From an uncultured bacterium (GTDB taxonomy: Bacteria > Bacillota > Clostridia > Lachnospirales > Lachnospiraceae), in assembly GCA_947381965.1 (NCBI GenBank), contig CANCXX010000015.1:29001-93000 (forward strand): a stretch of DNA of 64,000 nt, given 5' to 3'. The notes beneath the pieces are model-generated. The model was given only the letters and a program-made list of their open reading frames with translations. It searched no databases and was not told where the DNA came from. Shown here in pieces: positions 19,061-27,302 of the stretch; positions within the stretch are counted from its first letter, which is position 1, and every line of letters begins with the position of its first letter. The position numbers and the translations under genes were made by a program.

Positions 19061-19106
19061 GAACAACGTTCAACTACATTATATTGAACAACGTTCTAAA
19101 AGTCAA
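19061..19106 (-). promoter_or_regulatory. TetR operon promoter with twin operators
   Basis: Minus-strand TTGACT (19101-19106), 17-bp spacer, TATAAT (19078-19083). The dyad GAACAACGTTC occurs twice: 19086-19096 inside the spacer and 19061-19071 just after the -10 box, 25 bp apart. Both would cover RNA polymerase contacts. Confidence 0.85.
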
Positions 19107-19400
19107 TGGACTTTCCAAACTTTTATCTCATTTTCACCTTAAAAACGCATATCGGTTGATATGCTTTATTTTTCCGCCTCCTCCTTACTTTGGATATGGA
19201 CTGCCTGAATAATTGTGTTCCGTTCTTTTGCTATCCATTATCTTTTACCCCCATAAATTTCTTAATCTTTCACCGTAAACAACCATCATTTCCAGAATTA
19301 AATTCTACATATATTTCTTGTATTTTTCGGCCCTATATGGTAAAAATTTAATCTGTTTGTTGTAAAATGCTTTTTGGAGGTTTTAGATTCCTTTTTGGCA
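19107..19400. other. Intergenic stretch without recognised features
   Basis: AT-rich spacer between the TetR promoter and the 88-residue gene. No open frame with homology, hairpin with T-run or repeat was recognised here. Confidence 0.5.
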
Positions 19401-19667
19401 TCATTGCATCTTTGTGTCTTCTCCCACTCTTCTCACCAGTTCATCCACATGGTTTATTATTTTCCTCTGGTAATCAGAAAGGCATTCCATCCCATTTAAT
19501 ATATGATTTCCCATAATCCCAAGTTCCCGTTCATCGGTTATTTGAGACATATGATTTAAAAACCCTACGGCATACCCAAATACCTGAACTGTAGACAATA
19601 CGATTTCTGTCTGCTCCTTTATCTGCTGTAATTCATATTTTATATCCATCATATCATCATTCCCCAC
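19401..19667 (-). CDS. Small hypothetical protein
   Basis: 88 residues, mostly helical and polar, no signal peptide or membrane segment. Start is uncertain: the longest frame begins with GTG at 19667, but in-frame ATG codons at 19652 and 19649 lie about 10 bases after GGAAGTGGGG and may be the true start. No family recognised and no coding neighbour on the same strand close by. Confidence 0.4.
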   Translation of the reverse strand: MGNDDMMDIKYELQQIKEQTEIVLSTVQVFGYAVGFLNHMSQITDERELGIMGNHILNGMECLSDYQRKIINHVDELVRRVGEDTKMQ

Positions 19668-19823
19668 TTCCGTTTTCTACCTATAATATCCATTACCATA
19701 GTTACTCATTCCTGTCTTACAGTTTCTTTTTCACTGAAAATTCATGTGTCCGGTTATTTTATTTTTAACTTTGGGAAAATTTTTCTTGAATATAATTTGT
19801 GATTGTGTTATACTTTTTTACAT

Positions 19824-19894
19824 GCAGATGTAGTTCATCGGTAGAATATCAGCTTCCCAAGCTGAGGAGGCGGGTTCGATTCCCGTCATCTGCT
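19824..19894 (+). tRNA. tRNA-Gly (anticodon CCC)
   Basis: Cloverleaf read directly: acceptor GCAGATG pairs with CATCTGC; D stem GTTC/GAAT; anticodon stem TCAGC/GCTGA around loop TTCCCAA; T arm GCGGG-TTCGATT-CCCGT. Discriminator base T; CCA is not encoded. The accessory region begins just after it, consistent with tRNA genes being common integration sites, although no duplicated 3' end was found. Confidence 0.95.
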
Positions 19895-20040
19895 TTGGTT
19901 AAAATAGCGGAAACCTTGTTTTTTACTGGGTTTCCACTATTTATGTGTGCTATATCCGGCAGACAGTTGTAGACAGTACCTTGCTACTGTTATAACGCTT
20001 TAGTTATGAGGTCAATTGTTTCTTTTTCTATACCACCAAT

Positions 20041-20400
20041 TTATTCTTTCTCATTCATTAACTGCTGTAGTTCTTCTTTGCTTGGAAGCACCGTTTGATA
20101 TTTGCTCGCAAATATCTGATTATTGTCTTCTGGTAAAGTCATTTCTACCACCGCATCTTTCTTATCTTTACATATAATAATTCCTATTGTTGGGTTTTCA
20201 TCCTCAAGCTTTACTTTCCTGTCATAATAGTTTACATACATCTGCATTTGCCCTATATCCTGATGCTTCAGCTGACCAACCTTTAAATCAAATAGAACAA
20301 AACATCTTAACAGACGATTAAAAAATACAAGAGCGATGTTATTCCGAAATCGGGATAACATAGATTTGCATTTTTCCAAGAAAAGATTTCCTGGCCTCAT
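20041..20400 (-). pseudogene. Truncated DUF1016 / YhcG-type PD-(D/E)XK nuclease
   Basis: The C-terminal 110 residues of the DUF1016 family are present (NRLLRCFVLFDLKVGQL, then HQDIGQMQMYVNYYDR and PEDNNQIFASKY), whereas intact members are around 340 residues. The first roughly 16 codons do not match the family and the remaining N-terminal two thirds are missing. The break is close to 20350-20440, where base composition jumps to GC-rich and the ABC exporters begin, suggesting that the acquired segment replaced the rest of the gene. Confidence 0.8.
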
Positions 20401-20537
20401 GATTTTTTAGAAAAAAGCTTGCGCTGGACGGCGGGTCCAAAAATATGTTATACTCATCAGCGATAAAACAACGTCTCTGGAATCCTTCACTCAAGACCGA
20501 TTCAAAACAGGTCCGCGGCCCTGAAAGGCAGAAGAAC

Positions 20538-22328
20538 ATGAAAAAATTACTGATAAACCATAAAAAATACGGCTTCGGGGACTTTTTGAGGATCCCGTTC
20601 ACGGTGTGCCCGGTGTATGCGGGAATCAAGACGCTCAATCAGGTATTAGTATCCATCCTGCCGTCACTGCAGGTGCTCGCCACGGCAGCCTTCATCGACA
20701 CCGCCCTGGACATCTTCGCGGGGAAGGCCGGGCAGTTGGCCATCACGACACCCCTGCTGTGCCTGATCGCCATAGTGACCTACAACAACCTGAACTGGCA
20801 GCTTATAAGCTACATAAACCTGAAAATGCAGATGCGCCTGGAATTCGCATACCGCACCGGAATCGTCGAGAAGCGGGCGGCGCTGGAATACCGGCATGTG
20901 GAGGACAACGATACCTGGGAGCTGATCAACCGGGTCTGCGGCGACCCTGTGGGGAAACTGATCGGCGGATTCGACAATATCCTCGGCGCGGCGAACATCG
21001 TCCTGCAGGTGGGTTCCCTGCTTGTCATCCTGATCGCCCAGGTGTGGTGGGCGGGGCTGGCCATCGTAGCCATCTCCGTTCCCCTGTTCCGGTTGGCGGT
21101 CAAGGGCGGACAGCAAATCTACGAGGAAAATAAGGAAGCGGAGAAGCACCGCCGCAGGGCAGACTACTTAAAGAGCGTGCTGCAGGGGCGGGAAAAGGTG
21201 GAGGAACGGGCGCTTTTCGGTTATACGGAAAAGGTGAACCGGCAGTGGCTGGAAAAATATGAGGCCGCCCGGAAGATCTCCGTGGGAGTGAACGCCAGAT
21301 ATTTTATCCGTCTGAAGGGTTCCAGCCTGATTACAGTGCTGCTCTCCCTGCTGATTATCAGCGTGCTCCTGTTTCCTCTGACAAAGGGGCTCATCACGCC
21401 GGGCATGTTCATGGGGCTCATCACCTCCACCCTGAACCTGATCCAGATGATGTCCTGGGAGCTGTCCGACACCATGAATAAAATCGCCCAGAACATGGAG
21501 TACTGTAAGGACCTGACCGCCTTCTGCGCCCTGTCCGAAACCCCCGGTGCGCTGGACCTGCCCGGTGCCGGGATTCCTTTCGAAAGCCTGGAGTTTCGCC
21601 AGGTATCCTTCCGGTATCCGGGCACGGAGAAGGATATCCTAAAATGTTTCAGCCTTCGCCTGGAATGCGGCAGGCATTATGCCTTCGTGGGCGTCAACGG
21701 GGCCGGAAAGACCACGCTGACCAAGCTTCTGACTGGCCTGTATGACAATTACGAGGGAGAAATCCTGCTCAACGGCAGGGAGCTGAGGACCTTCCGCCAG
21801 GCAGATTTGAAGGCGTTCTTCTCCGTGGTCTATCAGGATTTCGCCAGATATCAGATATCCCTGGAGGATAATATCGCCCTGGGGAACGTGCTTCAAAAGG
21901 ACCGGACGAAAATCAGGGAAACCGCGGAGGCAATGGGCCTTGGCCAGACGATTGCCGAACTGCCTAGGGGGATGGAGACCCCTCTGGGAAAAATAAAGAA
22001 ACAGGGCGTGGACCTCTCCGGAGGGCAGTGGCAGCGCCTGGCCATCGCCAGGGCCCTGTATCATCCGGCGGCGGTTCAGATCCTGGACGAGCCCACGGCG
22101 GCTTTGGATCCGGTGGCGGAGAGCGGCATCTATGAAATGTTCGGCAAGATCAGCGCCGGGAAATCCACGATCTTCATCACCCACAGGCTGGGCGCCGCCC
22201 GTCTGGCGGATGAAATCATCGTGGTGGACGGCGGGAAGGTGGCGGAACAGGGGAATCATGAAGGTCTGCTCTCCCAGAAGGGCATTTATGCCTCTATGTA
22301 TGAGGCGCAGAGGAGCTGGTATCAATGA
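20538..22328 (+). CDS. ABC exporter half-transporter 1 (membrane domain plus ATPase)
   Basis: 596 residues: membrane domain (about 1-320) then nucleotide-binding domain with Walker A GVNGAGKTT, signature LSGGQWQR and Walker B QILDEPTAALDP, followed by the H-loop THRLGAARLADE. It pairs with the next gene (overlap ATGA at 22325-22328) as a heterodimeric exporter. Codon third positions are strongly G/C, unlike neighbours, a sign of recent transfer. The substrate is not evident; no precursor peptide or modification enzyme is nearby. ATG 20538 has GAAAGG upstream; the open frame extends to 20445 without a ribosome site. Confidence 0.88.
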   Translation: MKKLLINHKKYGFGDFLRIPFTVCPVYAGIKTLNQVLVSILPSLQVLATAAFIDTALDIFAGKAGQLAITTPLLCLIAIVTYNNLNWQLISYINLKMQMRLEFAYRTGIVEKRAALEYRHVEDNDTWELINRVCGDPVGKLIGGFDNILGAANIVLQVGSLLVILIAQVWWAGLAIVAISVPLFRLAVKGGQQIYEENKEAEKHRRRADYLKSVLQGREKVEERALFGYTEKVNRQWLEKYEAARKISVGVNARYFIRLKGSSLITVLLSLLIISVLLFPLTKGLITPGMFMGLITSTLNLIQMMSWELSDTMNKIAQNMEYCKDLTAFCALSETPGALDLPGAGIPFESLEFRQVSFRYPGTEKDILKCFSLRLECGRHYAFVGVNGAGKTTLTKLLTGLYDNYEGEILLNGRELRTFRQADLKAFFSVVYQDFARYQISLEDNIALGNVLQKDRTKIRETAEAMGLGQTIAELPRGMETPLGKIKKQGVDLSGGQWQRLAIARALYHPAAVQILDEPTAALDPVAESGIYEMFGKISAGKSTIFITHRLGAARLADEIIVVDGGKVAEQGNHEGLLSQKGIYASMYEAQRSWYQ

Positions 22329-24142
22329 AAAGACAAAACGGGACGAAAAAAGAGAGGACTATGGCAGGCGCTTTTGGAAAGCTCCTGCCGGTGATGCTGA
22401 AGGCGACGCCCTTTCTGTTCATGGCAGACATGGTGCTGGCCGTCCTCCACGGCGTCTCCTTCGGCATGGTGACCATGATGCAGCAGCGCTTTTTCGACAG
22501 GGCGGTGGACGCGGCGGAGGGAAAAGCAGGAATCGGGCAGGCCTTTCTTGCGCTGGCGCTCCTGGGCATCTCCAATGTGGCCTGTCAGGTGCTCAACGGT
22601 GTGGGCAATTTTCTGCCGGACGTGGTGGACGGAAAGGTAGGCGCCCATCTGTCCATGGCCATCCAGAGAAAAATCGCCCGGCTGGATCCTGCTGTCTTTG
22701 AGGACACGGAAAAGCTGGATGATATCAATAAGGCGGAGCAAGGGAAGGACAGCGCTTTCTGGTATGTCTCCGACGTAATCGCGATACTGACTTTTTATAT
22801 CCCTTACTTTATTTTCATGGGCTGGTATCTTTTTTCCCTGAAACCGATTTTGGTCAGCGCCATTGTCATCATCTTCCTGCCCACCGCTTTGGCGCAGCTT
22901 ATCCGGATGAAGGCCTTCTCCCACCTGGAGGACGCCTCGGCCCCGGTCCGCAGGGAATACGAATACTATGAGGTCTGCATGGCAGGCCGGGAATATTTCA
23001 AGGAAACCCGCATCCTGGGAGGCTTCTCCTATTTTAAGAAGCTATATCAAGAAACCCTTATCTGCCTGCAGAGGCTGAAGTTCAAGGCCGCCATGAAATC
23101 AAATCTGTTCGAGCTCTCCACCCGCGCCTTCACCGTAGCGGGATACTGCGCCATCCTCTGGATGCTGTATGACGCCCTGATGAAACGGGAGGTGACGGTG
23201 GGGGCTTTCGCGGCGGTTTTCAATTCCATCGGCATGCTGTACAACATCATGGAGGAGGTGGTCTGCAGCCATATAGGAGAGATGGCCGCGAACACAGGCC
23301 CTATCCGCAACTACCTGAATTTCCTGTCCATGGAGGAACGGACCGGACAACGCCATGACGCGCCGGGCTGGGGGGATATGGTGCTGGAGAACGTAAGCTT
23401 TGCCTATCCGGCCGGAAAAAAGGAGGACGGCACCACAGAACAGATAAAGTATGCCGTAAAGGACGTGAGCCTGACGCTGCACAGGGGGGAAACCCTGGCG
23501 GTGGTGGGCGAGAATGGCTCCGGGAAATCCACCCTGATCCGCCTGATTGCCGGGCTCTACCTGCCCTCGGAGGGCACAGTAAAGAAAAACGGCATTGATT
23601 CCAGAGAGCTTGCCATGGATGCCCTTACATACCGGACCTCCGCGGTATTCCAGAAATTCCAGCGCTATCAGATGACTCTGGACGAGAATATCGTCATCAG
23701 CGATCCCGGAGCGGAATCCGGAAAGGCCCGGCTGGACAGCGTATGCGCCATGGCGGGGACGGCGCCCGGCGCGTTTCCTCAGGGCTATAATACCATGCTC
23801 TCCCGTGAATTCGATGGCATTGACCTGTCCGGAGGCCAGTGGCAGCGCGTCGCCATCGCCAGGGGCTTCTTTCGCGGCCATGACCTGATTATCCTGGACG
23901 AGCCCACGGCAGCTATTGACCCATACGAGGAAACGAGGATTTATAATCGTTTTGCAAAAATTGCCAGGGACAAGTCCGCTGTCATCGTAACCCACCGCCT
24001 GGGCTCTGTGAAGCTGGCGGACCGGATTCTGGTCATGAAGGATGGAGAGGTGGTGCAGATGGGCACCCATGAGGAACTGATTGCCCAGGAGGGAGAGTAC
24101 AAAAGGCTCTACGAAGCCCAAGAGCAGTGGTATAAATCTTAA
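22325..24142 (+). CDS. ABC exporter half-transporter 2 (membrane domain plus ATPase)
   Basis: 605 residues: membrane domain (about 15-330), then nucleotide-binding domain with Walker A GENGSGKST, signature LSGGQWQR, Walker B IILDEPTAAIDP and H-loop THRLGSVKLADR. Both catalytic sites of the dimer look intact. ATG 22325 overlaps the stop of gene 1; an alternative ATG at 22361 follows AGAGAGG and may be used. Same GC-rich composition as its partner. Likely a multidrug or peptide exporter; substrate unknown. Confidence 0.88.
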   Translation: MKRQNGTKKERTMAGAFGKLLPVMLKATPFLFMADMVLAVLHGVSFGMVTMMQQRFFDRAVDAAEGKAGIGQAFLALALLGISNVACQVLNGVGNFLPDVVDGKVGAHLSMAIQRKIARLDPAVFEDTEKLDDINKAEQGKDSAFWYVSDVIAILTFYIPYFIFMGWYLFSLKPILVSAIVIIFLPTALAQLIRMKAFSHLEDASAPVRREYEYYEVCMAGREYFKETRILGGFSYFKKLYQETLICLQRLKFKAAMKSNLFELSTRAFTVAGYCAILWMLYDALMKREVTVGAFAAVFNSIGMLYNIMEEVVCSHIGEMAANTGPIRNYLNFLSMEERTGQRHDAPGWGDMVLENVSFAYPAGKKEDGTTEQIKYAVKDVSLTLHRGETLAVVGENGSGKSTLIRLIAGLYLPSEGTVKKNGIDSRELAMDALTYRTSAVFQKFQRYQMTLDENIVISDPGAESGKARLDSVCAMAGTAPGAFPQGYNTMLSREFDGIDLSGGQWQRVAIARGFFRGHDLIILDEPTAAIDPYEETRIYNRFAKIARDKSAVIVTHRLGSVKLADRILVMKDGEVVQMGTHEELIAQEGEYKRLYEAQEQWYKS

Positions 24143-24175
24143 AAGGCACATCCTTCCTGGCATGCCGCCTGCGGC

Positions 24176-24202
24176 GTCAGTGCCGTTCCGAACGGCACTG
24201 AC
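24176..24202. repeat. 27-bp perfect palindrome after the ABC exporters
   Basis: Arms GTCAGTGCCGTTC / GAACGGCACTGAC around a single C, 34 bp after the stop codon. No T-run follows directly. It may be an mRNA-stabilising 3' hairpin or the edge of the acquired segment. Confidence 0.7.
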
Positions 24203-24224
24203 AATAAATGAAAAGATGTAAGGC

Positions 24225-24259
24225 CAGAAGAATGGTTCATTCTTCTGACTTTGAATTTT
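24225..24259 (+). terminator. Probable terminator of the ABC exporter operon
   Basis: 10-bp stem CAGAAGAATG / CATTCTTCTG with loop GTT, followed by the T-rich ACTTTGAATTTT. Confidence 0.6.
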
Positions 24260-24337
24260 CATCATATTATACAGTTTTCCAAATATCCGAAATGGGTTTT
24301 CTATCCTTGGAAATATTTGCAGGCATGTTTTTTTATA

Positions 24338-24430
24338 TAGTACAGCGAAAATTAAGTCTTTGATATATTCGCGCAGCAGCTGAAAAATTAGACAAGTGAA
24401 TATGTCAGTTACTTAATATTCTCTGTACTA
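24338..24430. mobile_element. MITE-like 93-bp element
   Basis: Terminal 20-bp inverted repeats match at 18 of 20 positions: TAGTACAGCG... at 24338-24357 and ...TCTCTGTACTA at 24411-24430. A second nested pair (GATATATTC / GAATATGTC) continues the pairing inward. No coding capacity. A small non-autonomous transposon or a long hairpin remnant. It lies in the 24143-24859 gene-free stretch, which otherwise holds only the two hairpins before it and the short repeat at 24535. Confidence 0.6.
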
Positions 24431-24534
24431 GTACTTCATAAATTAAATATCTAGCCTAATTTTCAATCCGCAAAACTGTAAAATCCGCACATTAATTTAA
24501 ATATAACAGGACATTTATTAATTATCCAGTGTAC

Positions 24535-24559
24535 TAGAGCATTTTTCAAACACGCTCTA
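24535..24559. repeat. Solo TAGAGC repeat end
   Basis: On the minus strand this begins TAGAGCGTGTTTGAAAAAT and closes with GCTCTA. The first 19 bases match the ends of the 90-bp element at 31591-31680, and part of it recurs at 59405. Confidence 0.65.
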
Positions 24560-24859
24560 ACCTGCAAATGAAATGACACAGAAAGATAAAAAGAACAGAG
24601 GAACCAACCTTCTATGGTGCGACATCGCAACAATAGCGTGTGAGTCCGATTCATCAATCCCTGCCATTTTTTGTTTCTAACCATCAACTGAATTTAAAAC
24701 ACTCTGCTTATATAATTGGCATTTTCTTAAACAAATAAGACTGCCCAACACTCCTGTTGAAGATATACGAATGTTCTTATAGGCGGCGGATAAAAAGACC
24801 ATATTGAATATAATAATATTAAGTGGGATATCCCCACTTCTAACAATGGAGGTGACTGT

Positions 24860-25120
24860 ATGGAAGCAGTAAGGGATTATACGGTTCATATTGATGACAA
24901 AAAAAGAATTACCCTGAGAGGTGCATTATATCAGTATTATCATGTAAAAGAATTCCCAAATGGATGTATTATGCTGGAGCCAAGAGAGCTTACCGTCCCA
25001 GATTCTATCTCTGACAGAACACTTGAAGATATGGATCGTGCTATTGAGAACTTCAGGATGAATAAGGTTTCAGCACCAATCGACTTATCTGATTTTAGGA
25101 GGCAGCCGCATGGCATATGA
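24860..25120 (+). CDS. Putative antitoxin
   Basis: 86 residues. A beta-rich N-terminus (YTVHIDDKKRITLRG) suggestive of an AbrB-like or similar DNA-binding antitoxin is followed by an acidic helical tail (RTLEDMDRAIENF) that could wrap a toxin. GGAGG precedes the ATG by 5-6 bases. The next gene starts inside its last codons (overlap at 25110), the usual antitoxin-toxin layout. The toxin appears broken, so this may be an orphan antitoxin. Confidence 0.55.
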   Translation: MEAVRDYTVHIDDKKRITLRGALYQYYHVKEFPNGCIMLEPRELTVPDSISDRTLEDMDRAIENFRMNKVSAPIDLSDFRRQPHGI

Positions 25121-25370
25121 GATACAAATGGGCATTCCAGAAATGGAAAAGCTATGGAATAAACTAAGAAGAAAGAATAAGGAAGGCACAGCAGGCAAAG
25201 CGGAAAAACAGTTGTATAAAAAATGGGGAAATGCCCTGAAAAAGCTTTCCTAAAATCCTATGTATCCAAGTTTAAAAAGCCATAAGATTGATGCCTTATC
25301 GCACAGATATGGCATGAAGATCTGGCAGTCCTATCTTGAAAATAAGAAAAGCGGCGAATTCTTTCATTGA
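25110..25370 (+). pseudogene. Toxin-like gene broken by a nonsense codon
   Basis: Reading from ATG 25110 gives MAYEIQMGIPEMEKLW... and stops at TAA 25251-25253 after 47 codons; the same frame then continues for 38 sense codons (NPMYPSLKSHKIDAL, HRYGMKIWQSYLENK) to TGA at 25368-25370. The continuity on both sides suggests a CAA-to-TAA change in a small toxin gene resembling RelE-like toxins of Lachnospiraceae. The C-terminus also seems short, ending soon after ENKKSGEFFH. Family assignment is from memory of similar proteins and is tentative. Confidence 0.55.
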
Positions 25371-25826
25371 ATCAGTGAGATTTCGCTTAGCACACAAAAC
25401 ACGTTTCAGATTTGTGGTGGACATATTTAATTCTTTACCAATATATCCAAGTGGTCACAGGCTTTCTCGTAATCAACCCTTTTTAAGATATATATTATAA
25501 TGTATACTGTAAAATCAAGGCTTCTCATATGGTCCCATATTTAAAATGGCTATTTTTCAATGGATTCTTTTAAAATGAGGGTAAAAAGCAGACAGTTTTG
25601 GGCATATCCGGTCACACCGAATTTTCTACCATTAATTCAATAGCATCTTCAGTTAGGCTTTTGTGAATCCCGCCAAAAGTCTAACCGGAAGTAGAACATA
25701 TGTTCTAATTTTAATATTTGCCATATTATGATATAATTTTAATTATAAGAAATTATTTAGTATATTGGATATAAAGTTTTATTCTAATATTTCAAATGAA
25801 AAATAAAAATAACTAGGAGAACAGCT
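25371..25826. other. Gene-free stretch with one hairpin
   Basis: AT-rich spacer after the broken toxin. The only structure seen is the inverted repeat GTTAGGCTTTTG / CAAAAGTCTAAC (25652-25663 and 25674-25685; 11 of 12 paired, 10-base loop). No T-run follows. Confidence 0.5.
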
Positions 25827-26246
25827 ATGAAAACTTGTCCCAAATGCGGTGAACTATTAGGTGATTCTGTAAACGTATGTATTAAGTGCAGGTATGACTA
25901 TAGGTATATGAGAGTTGTTACACATGACGAACTTATCGAACATCGAAATAAACAAATAGAAGAATCAACCGCAAAAGAAGAACAAAAGAAAAATCAAATA
26001 TCTAAAAATCCTCTTTTTGAATATCAAATAGTTGTTATAAATGATTTATCTGACGGACAAATCGACGATTATAATATACAAAAAACATTAAACGAATGGT
26101 CAGAAAATGGATGGCGACTACATTCCATTTTTACTAATGAGCTTGGAAAAACATCATCCAGTATTTCTATAGTTGGATTTGGAGCTGGTATTAATGCGAC
26201 TATAGGGCAAACCGTTTTAATTTTTGAAAGATGCATAAAGTCATAA
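25827..26246 (+). CDS. Zinc-ribbon protein with DUF4177-like domain
   Basis: 139 residues. N-terminal zinc ribbon with CPKC and CIKC (residues 4-7 and 18-21), a charged linker, then a DUF4177-like module (FEYQIVVINDL, NEWSENGWRLHSIF, ending TVLIFER). Such proteins are common, poorly characterised small proteins of Firmicutes. A AGGAGA site precedes the ATG. Function unknown. Confidence 0.7.
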   Translation: MKTCPKCGELLGDSVNVCIKCRYDYRYMRVVTHDELIEHRNKQIEESTAKEEQKKNQISKNPLFEYQIVVINDLSDGQIDDYNIQKTLNEWSENGWRLHSIFTNELGKTSSSISIVGFGAGINATIGQTVLIFERCIKS

Positions 26247-26286
26247 AAAAGACTGTAATAAATAAGGTTATGAGGGAGAGAAGGTA

Positions 26287-26454
26287 ATATCAAAGTTAAT
26301 TAAAGGTCCTGAATGTAATAAAGAAATATCTGATAAATCAACATCATGTACAAATTGCGGATGTCCAATTAACACCAATAAAGTTGATAGAGTGTGTTTA
26401 GACTATTATATAATGACAAAATATGATTCTGAGTTTGACACTAAAAACAGTTAA
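26287..26454 (+). pseudogene. Small zinc-ribbon gene lacking a normal start codon
   Basis: An open frame of 55 codons encodes a treble-clef-like zinc ribbon (GPECNKEIS, then SCTNCGCPI). The good ribosome site GAGGGAGAG at 26272-26280 leads to ATA at 26287, where ATG would be expected; no ATG, GTG or TTG is in frame between the site and the motif. It therefore looks like a start-codon mutation, or an ATA start, which is very rare. It follows another zinc-ribbon gene by 40 bp. Confidence 0.45.
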
Positions 26455-26703
26455 AAAGTCCCGGAGGCCTTATTTTTACTGGCCTGTAGGACTTTTCTGA
26501 ACTTTGCAATTGTATATTCCTCTTTCTGTCGTTTTGTGTCGGCAAAAATTTTTTCATTTTTGTGATAGGCATGATTTCTTTGGTTATGCAGAAGTCAAAC
26601 GCTTCATGGAGTGCATCTGTCAGTTCCGTGCGAGTATAGGTTGGCTGATAGCCTTTCCCTTCTATTTTAATGTTTCTGAAATTTCTTGATAATTTATGCT
26701 CCG
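26441..26703 (-). pseudogene. Possible decayed gene fragment
   Basis: An 87-codon minus-strand frame has no usable start. Its upstream half reads protein-like (IEGKGYQPTYTRTELTDALHE) while the downstream half runs through the terminator hairpin and is probably noise. No family recognised. The rest of the 26497-26838 gap holds only the promoter described next. Confidence 0.25.
26454..26496. terminator. Hairpin terminator, probably bidirectional
   Basis: Outer stem AAAAGTCC / GGACTTTT with inner AGGCC / GGCCT. The A and T runs at both ends make it usable from either side. Confidence 0.7.
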
Positions 26704-26730
26704 TTTATAATATAATAATATATTTTGCAA

Positions 26731-26806
26731 ACTATCTTAATAGTCACTTTATATTGACATTATCATCCATGTATAGTATTATAAAAGAGATAACTATTGC
26801 GATAGT
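26731..26806 (+). promoter_or_regulatory. Promoter flanked by two matching dyads
   Basis: TTGACA (26754-26759), 17-bp spacer, TATTAT (26777-26782). One dyad ACTAT-N4-ATAGT lies before the -35 box (26731-26744) and another after the -10 box (26793-26806). Both are followed by CAYTTT and are spaced 62 bp, close to six helical turns, as in a looping repressor. Confidence 0.75.
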
Positions 26807-26838
26807 CATTTTCTAAAGAGAAAGGAACGGATATCATC

Positions 26839-27264
26839 ATGAAAAAAGAACACAGCAATATTCTCCATTTACACACCCCTCCCCAATGCCCTGACAGCAA
26901 AAAGTATAAAAAAGCAGCAACAGTTCTTACATGCACTGTCCTTCTGGTTGGAAGTATATTAACTGCTGCTGCCAAAAACCTACAAAAAACTGCCTTCCAG
27001 TCTGGTGACAATCAAAACGTATCCGAAAGTCTGTATCAGTCCCTCATATCCTCCAAAAAATTTACCGAATATGAAAAATATGGACTGACTTATGACAAGT
27101 CCTGCAGCCGTTTGATGTATGACGGAAACGTTATAGGGTATTTCCATGACGAAACCGCACCGGATGTATACACCCATATTGTGGAAACAGATGGAAATCT
27201 TGGTATCAGGGTATTAAGAGACAGCAATTATCAGATTACAGGGTTTGATTTTGTGGAGCGCTAA
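26839..27264 (+). CDS. Membrane-anchored small protein of unknown function
   Basis: 141 residues: a basic N-terminus, one membrane segment (about 28-46), then an exported domain of about 95 residues (LTYDKSCSRLMYDGNVIGYF, DLGIRVLRD-like end). I do not recognise a family. It stands alone, driven by a strong promoter with twin dyads, so its expression is probably repressed until a signal arrives. An AAAGGAACGG site precedes the ATG. Confidence 0.65.
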   Translation: MKKEHSNILHLHTPPQCPDSKKYKKAATVLTCTVLLVGSILTAAAKNLQKTAFQSGDNQNVSESLYQSLISSKKFTEYEKYGLTYDKSCSRLMYDGNVIGYFHDETAPDVYTHIVETDGNLGIRVLRDSNYQITGFDFVER

Positions 27265-27302
27265 AACCCTTCCTGCCCTCTGTTCTTCCCATTTGGATGT
27301 TA

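Noticed and set aside
19824-20040. Duplicate of the tRNA-Gly 3' end as an attachment site for the island
   Set aside because: I looked for a second copy of the T-arm and acceptor sequence to the right and did not find one.
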